A stretch of 7,652 bases of DNA from Pseudomonadota bacterium (GTDB lineage: Bacteria; Pseudomonadota; Gammaproteobacteria; Pseudomonadales; UBA5518). The DNA lies in assembly GCA_963204845.1 (NCBI GenBank), contig CAUJIL010000059.1, forward strand, positions 1 through 7,652. The letters are read 5' to 3'. Both the position numbers and the translations under genes were made by a program. The notes below the pieces were generated by a model that was given only the letters and a program-made list of their open reading frames with translations, did not search any database and was not told where the DNA came from. Below, in pieces: positions 1 through 5,680 of this stretch (positions within the stretch are counted from its first letter, which is position 1; every line of letters starts with the position of its first letter).

Positions 1-3
1 AGG
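1..3 (+). promoter_or_regulatory. probable ribosome binding site (cut by window edge) for the ThDP enzyme
   Basis: AGG stands 8 nt before the ATG at 12 and is probably the 3' part of a longer Shine-Dalgarno sequence that begins outside the window. This favours the ATG at 12 over the GTG at 3, which would lie within the ribosome site itself. Only the remnant is visible. Confidence 0.4.
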
Positions 4-11
4 TGCCCGCC

Positions 12-1757
12 ATGCCGCAGTCGCTGGGTGAACGTGTCGCGGATCTGCTGATCGCCGAGGGGGTGCAGCGCTTTTTCTCGCTGCCCGAGGTGACCTTCGC
101 CAAGGTGCACGATGCGCTGGACCGTGCCGGCGTGAAGCTGATCGCACCGCATCACGAGGCGGTCGCCGGCTACATGGCCGAGGCGTACGCACAGCTCACC
201 GGCACCATCGGCGTGGTCGGCGGCTCGGTGGGGCCGGGCACGATGAACCTCTACACGGCGGTTGCCCACTCGCACGAGGAGCACCTGCCGGTCCTCTACC
301 TCGGCGCCGAGCGCACGCTGATGGCGCGCAACTCCCCGCGCGGCTCGCGCTTCCAGGCGCCGCCGAACCTCGAGGTCCTGCGCCCCGTCACCAAGTACGC
401 CGCGATCGTCGAGGACCCGCTCGAGGTCGACGCGATTTTCCACGAGGCATTCCGCCAACTTCACAGCGGCACGCCGGGTCCGGTCTACATCGGCCTGCCG
501 TTCGATCTGCTGCTCGAGGAGCGGGATTTCGGGCCGCTGCTGCCGCCGCGCAGTTACCGTCCGGCGAGTTTCGTCGACACCGTCGGCGAGGCCGCGCTGG
601 ATCAGGCGCTCGCGCTGCTGGCCGGGGCCGAGCGGCCGCTGATCATCGGCGGCGCCGGAATCCGGCTCGCACGTGCGCAGGCCGCGTTCCGCGCGTTCGT
701 CGAAGCGGCCGGCTGTCCGGTGATCCTCAGCGTAAGTGGGCGCGGCGTGCTGCCCGACACGCATCCGCAACTTTTCGATTTCGGCTGCGGGCCGGGCGCG
801 CGGATCACCCGCGAGGCAGACGTGATCTTCGTGGTCGGTTCCTCGATCGGCGAGAAGCTCGGTTTCGGTGGCCACGCGTATTCCCGCGCGCAGCGCAATT
901 TCCCCAACCACTTCGCGCCCGAGGGCAACCAGACCTGGATCCAGCTCGATCGCGACCCGCTGGTGCTGGGACGCAACCGTCCGATCGAGCTCGGGCTGCC
1001 CGGCGACATGCGGCTGGTGCTGCCGCGCCTGACCGAGCGGCTGCGCGGCCACGGAGCGCTCGCGAACGCGGCGGCGGTGGCGGCGCTGCGCGAGCAGCGC
1101 ACGGCCTACCACGAGGCGTTCCGCGCCGCCTACGGGCAGTGTGACGACGTGCCGGTGCACCCGGGTCGCATGATGCTCGAGATCCAGAAGACGCTGCCGC
1201 AGGACGTGGTCTGGGTGCGTGACGGCGGGGCGATCAGCATCTGGCAGATGCACCTGCTGCACCACCCGATCAGCGAGCACCTGATGGCGATGAAGCAGGG
1301 CATGCTCGGCACCGGGCTGCCGTACGCGAACGCCGCCGCGCTCGCGGTGGCCGGCAGCGGACGGCGCGTGTGCCTGGTCACCGGCGACGGCTCGCTAGGC
1401 TTCTACGCCATGGAACTCGAGACCGCGGTGCGCTACGGGCTGCCGGTGGTGATCGTGGTGGCCTACGACGGGGGCTGGTCGCTCGAGGTGCCGTACTACC
1501 TGCATGTGTGCGGGCGGACCTTCGAGGTGGACCACGAGTTCGTGCGCCTCGACGAGCTGGCGCGCACGGTCGGGGCGCACGGCGAGTTCTGCGAGCGGGC
1601 CGGGGAGATCGCGCCGGCGCTGGAGCGCGCGTTCGCCTCCGGCCGGCCGGCGCTGGTGCAGGTGGTGATCGATCGCGCGGCGAACGCCTTCGAAATGCCG
1701 CACACCGAGATCTGGACCCGCTGGCACGCGGACAAGGTCGCGTACGTCGATGGTTGA
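12..1757 (+). CDS. ThDP-dependent C-C lyase/carboligase, acetolactate synthase / benzaldehyde lyase superfamily
   Basis: A cytosolic thiamine-diphosphate enzyme of 581 aa, the usual length for the three-domain (PYR, central, PP) acetolactate synthase superfamily. The PYR domain carries the cofactor-activating Glu at residue 49 in PHHEAVAGYMAEAYA, followed by a GxxGPGTMN turn near 72-80. The central domain has the typical AERPLIIGGAG strand near 206-216. The PP domain has the metal/diphosphate motif starting GDGS at 458-461. The end of that motif, usually Asn-Asn, is Tyr485-Asp486 (AYDGGW); Asp486 can still be a metal ligand. The central and PP domains look to me more like benzaldehyde lyase and 2-hydroxyacyl-CoA lyase than anabolic acetolactate synthase, and no regulatory subunit gene is adjacent; this is judged from memory, not alignment. 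The likely reaction is cleavage or formation of a 2-hydroxyketone or 2-keto acid bond; the substrate is unknown. A GTG at 3 is in frame, but AGG at 1-3 fits a ribosome site for the ATG at 12. First gene of the visible operon. Confidence 0.9.
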   Translation: MPQSLGERVADLLIAEGVQRFFSLPEVTFAKVHDALDRAGVKLIAPHHEAVAGYMAEAYAQLTGTIGVVGGSVGPGTMNLYTAVAHSHEEHLPVLYLGAERTLMARNSPRGSRFQAPPNLEVLRPVTKYAAIVEDPLEVDAIFHEAFRQLHSGTPGPVYIGLPFDLLLEERDFGPLLPPRSYRPASFVDTVGEAALDQALALLAGAERPLIIGGAGIRLARAQAAFRAFVEAAGCPVILSVSGRGVLPDTHPQLFDFGCGPGARITREADVIFVVGSSIGEKLGFGGHAYSRAQRNFPNHFAPEGNQTWIQLDRDPLVLGRNRPIELGLPGDMRLVLPRLTERLRGHGALANAAAVAALREQRTAYHEAFRAAYGQCDDVPVHPGRMMLEIQKTLPQDVVWVRDGGAISIWQMHLLHHPISEHLMAMKQGMLGTGLPYANAAALAVAGSGRRVCLVTGDGSLGFYAMELETAVRYGLPVVIVVAYDGGWSLEVPYYLHVCGRTFEVDHEFVRLDELARTVGAHGEFCERAGEIAPALERAFASGRPALVQVVIDRAANAFEMPHTEIWTRWHADKVAYVDG

Positions 1758-1771
1758 ACGAGTCGCAAACC

Positions 1772-1776
1772 GGGAG
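1772..1776 (+). promoter_or_regulatory. ribosome binding site deciding the GTG start at 1786
   Basis: GGGAG is placed 9 nt before the GTG at 1786. It is a better match and better spaced than anything before the alternative ATG at 1750, so it supports the shorter protein with a GTG start. Confidence 0.5.
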
Positions 1777-1785
1777 AGCGGACGA

Positions 1786-2208
1786 GTGGAACGGAACGTG
1801 CAACGCAACAAGCGTCTGGCGCAGGCGTACCTGGAGGCGGTGCAGAGCGGCGACGTTGAGGCCATCGCCGGCTTTTACGCGTCGGATGGCGTGATGTGCA
1901 CCACCGGCAACACGCTGGGATCCGGCGTGTTCGACGTGGCGCAGATCCGCGAGGCGGCGGCCGGCGCGTTCGCCGTGTTTCCGTCCGGCATGCGCTTCAC
2001 GGTGCTCGGCATGACCGGCGAGGGGGAGCGCGTCGCGGTCGAGGCGGAATCGCGGGCCACCCACGTCTGCGGTACGCCGTACCACAACCAGTACCACTTC
2101 CTGTTCCGCTTCCGCGACGGGAAGATCGTCGAGTTCAAGGAATATTCGGATACCGAGCTCGTCACCCGCGTGGTGTTCGGGGGCAAATCGCGGCTGACTA
2201 CCGCCTGA
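1786..2208 (+). CDS. SnoaL-like / NTF2-fold protein (first of three)
   Basis: A small single-domain protein of 140 aa with the cone-shaped NTF2 fold (SnoaL-like or ketosteroid-isomerase-like). The first helix is NKRLAQAYLEAVQSGDVEAIAGFYASD (residues 8-34, shown by the pattern Y15, G22-D23, F30-Y31). The final strands are YHNQYHFLFRFRDGK near 99-113, followed by IVEFKEYSDTELV, the standard SnoaL ending. Family members catalyse isomerisation, dehydration, hydrolysis or cyclisation of small hydrophobic ligands, and some only bind them. The exact reaction cannot be assigned here. I chose GTG at 1786 because GGGAG lies 9 nt upstream. An in-frame ATG at 1750 would overlap the ThDP gene by 8 bp, add 12 residues with no family similarity and has only a weak, distant AAGG. 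The racemase gene follows after 16 nt, so it sits inside the operon. It belongs to a different subgroup from the two later NTF2-fold proteins. Confidence 0.82.
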   Translation: MERNVQRNKRLAQAYLEAVQSGDVEAIAGFYASDGVMCTTGNTLGSGVFDVAQIREAAAGAFAVFPSGMRFTVLGMTGEGERVAVEAESRATHVCGTPYHNQYHFLFRFRDGKIVEFKEYSDTELVTRVVFGGKSRLTTA

Positions 2209-2210
2209 TC

Positions 2211-2216
2211 GAGGAG
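2211..2216 (+). promoter_or_regulatory. ribosome binding site of the racemase-family gene
   Basis: GAGGAG lies 8 nt before the ATG at 2225, a strong Shine-Dalgarno match just after the stop codon of the preceding gene. Confidence 0.6.
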
Positions 2217-2224
2217 ACCAGCGC

Positions 2225-3037
2225 ATGAAGATCGGCCTGCTGAGCCTGATGTCGATTCCGCAGGAGTACGTCGAGGCATCCTTCGCGATGTTCCGGCCGA
2301 GCTTCGAGCACGTGCTTCGCGAGAGCACCGAGGTGGTGTTCCTGAATCCCGCACGGGCGCTCAGCGGCAACGTCGCGGATCCCGACAACCTGTACTTCTC
2401 GTTGCTGAACCGCCAGGCGATGGTCGAGGGTTTTCTCGACGCCGAGCGCGCCGGCTGTGATGCCGCGATCGTCGGCTGCTTCGGCGATCCGGGCGTGCGC
2501 GAGGCGAGGGCGGTGGTGGATATCCCGGTCTTCGGTCCGGGTGAGTCCGCGATGCACTTCGCCTGCCAGATCGGGCGGCGCTTCGCCGTGATCGGCGCGA
2601 ACATGCCGGGCCAGCAGGCGCAGATCCTGGAGCAGGTGCGCGCGGCGGGACTCGAGAGCCGGCTGATACCGAACGGCGTGCGCGTGGGCAGTGATTTCGT
2701 CGCCAACTGGGAACGCTGGGCCGCCGACCCGCGGGCGGCGGCCGACGATGTCGCCGAAGTCGCTGCGGCGTGCGTGCGCGATGGCGCCGACTGCATCGTC
2801 GTGGGCTGCGCGGGGCTCGGCCCGCTGTGCACGCTGGCCGGTTTCACGGCCCTGACCACGAACGGCCAGCGTGTGCCGATCGTCGATCCGGTCACGGTCG
2901 CGATCAAGACCGCGGAAATGGCGGTAGACATCCACCGGGGTACCGGATTGCCGATCCCCGCGCGCGCCGGCAATCTGGTGCTGCCCGCACACGAGGACTG
3001 GTGCCGGGTGCGGCGGAACTTCGGCCTGCGCGCCTGA
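2225..3037 (+). CDS. Asp/Glu/hydantoin racemase-family protein
   Basis: A 270-aa cofactor-independent racemase/isomerase-type enzyme built of two similar alpha/beta lobes. Each lobe carries one acid/base cysteine: Cys85 in AIVGCFGDPG and Cys195 in IVVGCAGLGPL. The CFGDPG signature is typical of the hydantoin racemase (HyuE) branch, and the 110-residue spacing is close to that of two-cysteine racemases. Having both cysteines argues against an arylmalonate-decarboxylase-type enzyme, which keeps only one. At 270 aa it is somewhat longer than typical hydantoin racemases (about 240 aa). There is no hydantoinase or carbamoylase gene nearby, so a hydantoin substrate is unlikely; deprotonation and reprotonation at an activated carbon of a pathway intermediate is more plausible (inference). 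The start at 2225 has GAGGAG 8 nt upstream. It lies 16 nt after the first NTF2-fold gene and 52 nt before the second. No signal peptide, so cytosolic. Confidence 0.85.
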   Translation: MKIGLLSLMSIPQEYVEASFAMFRPSFEHVLRESTEVVFLNPARALSGNVADPDNLYFSLLNRQAMVEGFLDAERAGCDAAIVGCFGDPGVREARAVVDIPVFGPGESAMHFACQIGRRFAVIGANMPGQQAQILEQVRAAGLESRLIPNGVRVGSDFVANWERWAADPRAAADDVAEVAAACVRDGADCIVVGCAGLGPLCTLAGFTALTTNGQRVPIVDPVTVAIKTAEMAVDIHRGTGLPIPARAGNLVLPAHEDWCRVRRNFGLRA

Positions 3038-3089
3038 GCGCCGGCTATGGGCCGCGCGACGTCGACCCTGAACAAACGGGAGCAACCCC

Positions 3090-3593
3090 ATGCGTGACGA
3101 TCTCTACGAGATACACAAACTCCTGTACCTGTACTGCGAGGCGCTCGACCAGGGGGATTTCGACGCGATGGCCGAACTGTTCCGCCATGCGCGCTTCGTG
3201 ACGCCGGGCGATGCGCCGCCGGTGGTGGCGGATCCGGCGGCGATCGTCGCGATGTATCGCAGCTACACGCGCATCTATCCGCAGACCGGCACGCCTGGCA
3301 CCCGCCACGTGGTGGCCAATCCGATCATCGACATCGCCGACGACGGGCTGAGCTCCACCTGCCGTTCGTATATCGTGGTGTTCCAGGGGATCGAGGATTT
3401 TCCGCTGCAACCGGTGGTCGCCGGTCGCAACCTCGATCGCTTCGAGAAGGTCGACGGCCGCTGGCGCTATGCCGAGCGCGAGATCCTTTCCGAGCACTTC
3501 GGCGATCTCTCCCGGCACATGCTCAGGGAGTTCGGCCCGGATACGGCACAGCGTTCGCAAGCGGCACATCGGACAGCGGGGGAGGAACGATGA
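3090..3593 (+). CDS. SnoaL_4-type NTF2-fold protein (second of three)
   Basis: A 167-aa single-domain protein. The start, IHKLLYLYCEALDQGDFDAMAELF, is the classic first helix of the SnoaL_4 group, which includes scytalone dehydratase-like, LinA dehydrochlorinase-like and dihydroxy-intermediate dehydratase-like proteins. Asp20 in the ALDQGDF motif and His73 in GTRHVVANPIIDI match in position the Asp-His acid/base pair known in LinA (Asp25/His73), so a catalytic role in dehydration, elimination or isomerisation is plausible. The end of the fold is DRFEKVDGRWRYAEREI near 139-155 by pattern. The last 20 or so residues are polar and look disordered. The start has GGGAG 7 nt upstream (3078-3082). 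Its stop overlaps the next NTF2-fold gene by 4 bp (ATGA at 3590-3593), implying translational coupling and joint function, perhaps as a heteromer. The substrate is unknown. Confidence 0.85.
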   Translation: MRDDLYEIHKLLYLYCEALDQGDFDAMAELFRHARFVTPGDAPPVVADPAAIVAMYRSYTRIYPQTGTPGTRHVVANPIIDIADDGLSSTCRSYIVVFQGIEDFPLQPVVAGRNLDRFEKVDGRWRYAEREILSEHFGDLSRHMLREFGPDTAQRSQAAHRTAGEER

Positions 3594-4126
3594 ACCTGCA
3601 GGCATTGCTCGACGAGCAGCAGATCCGCCAGCTGTTGCTGCGCTACGTGGTGGCGCTGGACTCGCGTGATTTCGCGTTGCTGGAGTCCGTGTTCACGCCC
3701 GACGCCCGCATCGATATCCCGGCCGCCGGCGTGTTCGATCCGGCCGGCTACCGGGTTGCGTGCGCCGAGGGGCTGGGCCGCCTGGATGCGACGCAGCATT
3801 TCGTCGGCGAACCCATGCTGCAGATCACCGGCGACACGGCACGCGCGCGCAGCTACCTGCTGGCCCAGCACGTCGTCAACCAGCTGGCGCCCGAGGCGAC
3901 ACTGACGATCGGTGCCTGGTACGACGACGAGTTCCGTCGGGTCGGGGAGCGCTGGCTGATCGCCGCGCGCACCGGCAACGCCGTCTGGTGGTCCGGGAAC
4001 CCCGCGGTGCTCGGTCTGCACGGGGTGCCGAACGCCTTCGAACGCCAAGCCGGGCACCAGAGCCCCGCGTGGTGCCGGGTACCCGCTGGCGCCGTGGGGG
4101 CAACGGACGGGCGGAAGACGCCATGA
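3590..4126 (+). CDS. SnoaL_4-type NTF2-fold protein (third of three)
   Basis: A 178-aa protein of the same group as its upstream neighbour but clearly diverged in sequence. Helix 1 is IRQLLLRYVVALDSRDFALLESVF (from residue 12), with Asp24 in the ALDSRDF motif. A second conserved position is His70 in ATQHFVGEP. These form the same Asp-His pair at almost the same spacing (46 residues versus 53 upstream). The strand AWYDDEFRRVGERWLIAARTGN and a conserved-looking tryptophan pair (NAVWWSGNP) close the domain. The remaining 30 or so residues resemble nothing I know. Strong Shine-Dalgarno GGGGGAGG lies just before the ATG, within the end of the previous gene. It overlaps both neighbours by 4 bp through ATGA junctions (3590-3593 and 4123-4126). 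Possible roles are as for the previous gene: dehydratase, isomerase or hydrolase. An alternative is a beta-subunit-like partner without its own activity. Confidence 0.83.
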   Translation: MNLQALLDEQQIRQLLLRYVVALDSRDFALLESVFTPDARIDIPAAGVFDPAGYRVACAEGLGRLDATQHFVGEPMLQITGDTARARSYLLAQHVVNQLAPEATLTIGAWYDDEFRRVGERWLIAARTGNAVWWSGNPAVLGLHGVPNAFERQAGHQSPAWCRVPAGAVGATDGRKTP

Positions 4127-4881
4127 CCCGGCCGGCTGGACGCTTTGCGCGCGTGGCCTTCGATTTCGATGGCACCCGGGTACTGGTCACCGGGGGCACC
4201 CGAGGCATCGGCAGGGCGATCGCGCAGGCGTTCGCCGCCGCGGGCGCCGAGGTGCTGATCACCGGCAGCGCGGCCGCGGCGTCGGCGTACGAGGACCTGC
4301 CCGCGGGAGTCACGTATCACCAGTTGCGACTCACCGAGCGCGACGATATCGCGCGGCTCGCGGCGTCTTTCGACCGGCTCGACGTGCTGGTCAACAACGC
4401 CGGCGGCACCGGCGGCGCGGCGACCCCGTACGATTTCGACACGGCGCTCGCGGTGAACCTCGGGTCCGTCTACCACCTGAGCAGCGCGCTCGCCGATGCG
4501 CTGGCGGGCTCGCGGCTCGAGGGCGGCGCCGCGGTGGTGAACACCGCCTCCGAGATGTCGCTGTTCGCGAGCCCGTATTTTCCGGGCTACGGCGCCGCGA
4601 AGGCGGGAATCGTGCAGCTGACACGCACGTTCTGTGCACTGCTGGCGCCGCGCGGCGTGCGGGTCAACGCGGTGCTGCCGGGCTCGGTCCCGACACCGAT
4701 GACCAGCACCTTCGCCGACGATCCCGCGGTGCACGCGATGGTCAGCGCCGCAACACCGTTGCAGCGCTGGGGTGCACCCGAGGAGATCGCCGCTGCGGTA
4801 TTGTTCCTGGCCAGCCCCGCAGCTTCGTTCATCAGCGGTCACACGCTGGTCGTCGACGGGGGCTATTCGGTAAGCAAGTAG
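4123..4881 (+). CDS. short-chain dehydrogenase/reductase (classical SDR), first copy
   Basis: A 252-aa classical SDR that oxidises or reduces an alcohol/ketone pair with a nicotinamide cofactor. The cofactor motif TGGTRGIG is at 23-30, NNAG at 91-94, and the catalytic tetrad is Asn112, Ser143, Tyr156 and Lys160 (YGAAK), with the normal 13-residue Ser-Tyr spacing. The late motif PGSVPTPM and the C-terminal ISGHTLVVDGGYS are standard. Arg27 before the second glycine and the absence of an acidic residue after strand 2 (LITGSAAA) suggest NADP(H), by family rule only. The reading frame is open for 121 codons upstream, but that stretch is out-of-frame translation of the preceding gene. The ATG at 4123 forms an ATGA overlap with it and has CGGAAG 5 nt upstream. 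It resembles 3-oxoacyl-ACP reductase-type SDRs, which says little about substrate. Confidence 0.92.
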   Translation: MTRPAGRFARVAFDFDGTRVLVTGGTRGIGRAIAQAFAAAGAEVLITGSAAAASAYEDLPAGVTYHQLRLTERDDIARLAASFDRLDVLVNNAGGTGGAATPYDFDTALAVNLGSVYHLSSALADALAGSRLEGGAAVVNTASEMSLFASPYFPGYGAAKAGIVQLTRTFCALLAPRGVRVNAVLPGSVPTPMTSTFADDPAVHAMVSAATPLQRWGAPEEIAAAVLFLASPAASFISGHTLVVDGGYSVSK

Positions 4882-4886
4882 ACGAT

Positions 4887-4890
4887 GGAG
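4887..4890 (+). promoter_or_regulatory. ribosome binding site deciding the start at 4900
   Basis: GGAG lies 9 nt before the ATG at 4900. It overlaps the alternative ATG at 4885-4887 by one base, so the two starts would compete; the downstream one has the better context. Confidence 0.45.
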
Positions 4891-4899
4891 TCGATACGC

Positions 4900-5652
4900 A
4901 TGAAACGTTTCGTGGACAAGGTATGCCTGGTGACGGGCGCGGCGTCGGGGATCGGGCGTGCGACCGCCCGCCGGCTGGCGAGCGAGGGCGCGCGCGTCGC
5001 CATCGCCGACATCAACGAGGAGGGGCTGCGCAGCCTCGAGGCGGAGTTCGCCGCCTCCGGCACCGCCTGTGTGGCGCTCGGCTTCGATGCGCTCGACGAG
5101 GCCTCGTGCCGCGCGCTCGCCGAGCGCACCGTGGAGCGCTTCGGCCGGCTCGATGTGCTGTGCAACATCGCCGGTGCGTGCCGCGCCGACCACTTCCTCG
5201 AGCTGCGGCTCGCGGACTGGGACCGCATGTTCGCGATCAACGTGCGCAGCCTGGTCGCGATCAGCCAGTCGGCGCTGCCGCACCTGATCGCGAGCCGCGG
5301 CAACATCGTGAACATGGCGTCGGCATCCGCTCTGTGCGGCGCCCCGTACTGGAGCGCGTACGCGGCCTCGAAAGCCGCGGTGGTGTCGCTGAGCGCGAGC
5401 CTGGCGGTCGAGTTCAACGCGCGCGGGGTGCGGGTGAACTCGGTCTGCCCCGGCGGCGTGAACACCACGCTGCCCGGCACCTACAGCGTTCCCACGGACG
5501 TCGACACCAACGCGATGCAGCGTCTGTTCTCGATGACGCAACCGGTGGCTGAGCCGGAGGAAATCGCCGGCGCGGTGGCGTACCTCGCGTCCGACGAGTC
5601 GCGCTTCGTGACCGGGGTGGCGTTCACTATCGACGGCGGCCAGCTCTGCTGA
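4900..5652 (+). CDS. short-chain dehydrogenase/reductase (classical SDR), second copy
   Basis: A second classical SDR of 250 aa, adjacent to but distinctly diverged from the first. The cofactor motif TGAASGIG is at 12-19, and Asp37 ends strand 2 (IADIN), which predicts NAD+ preference and fits an oxidative step. The usual NNAG is NIAG (89-92), a tolerated variant. The tetrad is Asn114, Ser141, Tyr154 and Lys158 (YAASK). The protein ends FTIDGGQLC. The start is chosen at 4900 because GGAG stands 9 nt before it; the in-frame ATG at 4885, only 3 nt after the previous stop, has no recognisable ribosome site and would add MESIR. Two SDRs with opposite predicted cofactor preference side by side could together oxidise and re-reduce a carbonyl with changed stereochemistry, or act on different carbons (inference). 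Confidence 0.92.
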   Translation: MKRFVDKVCLVTGAASGIGRATARRLASEGARVAIADINEEGLRSLEAEFAASGTACVALGFDALDEASCRALAERTVERFGRLDVLCNIAGACRADHFLELRLADWDRMFAINVRSLVAISQSALPHLIASRGNIVNMASASALCGAPYWSAYAASKAAVVSLSASLAVEFNARGVRVNSVCPGGVNTTLPGTYSVPTDVDTNAMQRLFSMTQPVAEPEEIAGAVAYLASDESRFVTGVAFTIDGGQLC

Positions 5653-5668
5653 CCGACTGGCCCTGAGC

Positions 5669-5677
5669 GGGAGGTGA
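5669..5677 (+). promoter_or_regulatory. strong ribosome binding site of the zinc dehydrogenase
   Basis: GGGAGGTGA is a near-complete match to the anti-Shine-Dalgarno sequence immediately before the ATG at 5681, the strongest such site in the operon. Confidence 0.6.
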
Positions 5678-5680
5678 CTC

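Noticed and set aside
1378..3075. Open reading frame of 565 codons on the minus strand
   Set aside because: It is antisense to the ThDP, SnoaL and racemase genes, and its product is Arg/Ser/Pro-rich without family signatures; a shadow of GC-rich coding DNA.
3038..3089. 52-nt gap between the racemase and second NTF2-fold gene as a possible internal promoter or small RNA
   Set aside because: Only a ribosome site (GGGAG) is recognisable. There are no -35/-10-like boxes and no convincing stem-loop.
3760..4122. Possible 121-residue N-terminal extension of the first SDR
   Set aside because: The segment is an out-of-frame reading of the preceding NTF2-fold gene, is arginine-rich and matches no domain. 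The ATG at 4123 with an ATGA overlap gives a normal-length SDR.
4159..4176. DFDGT motif near the start of the first SDR, resembling motif I of HAD phosphatases
   Set aside because: It lies in the normal lead-in to the SDR cofactor strand (FDG before VLVTGG), and no other HAD motifs follow.
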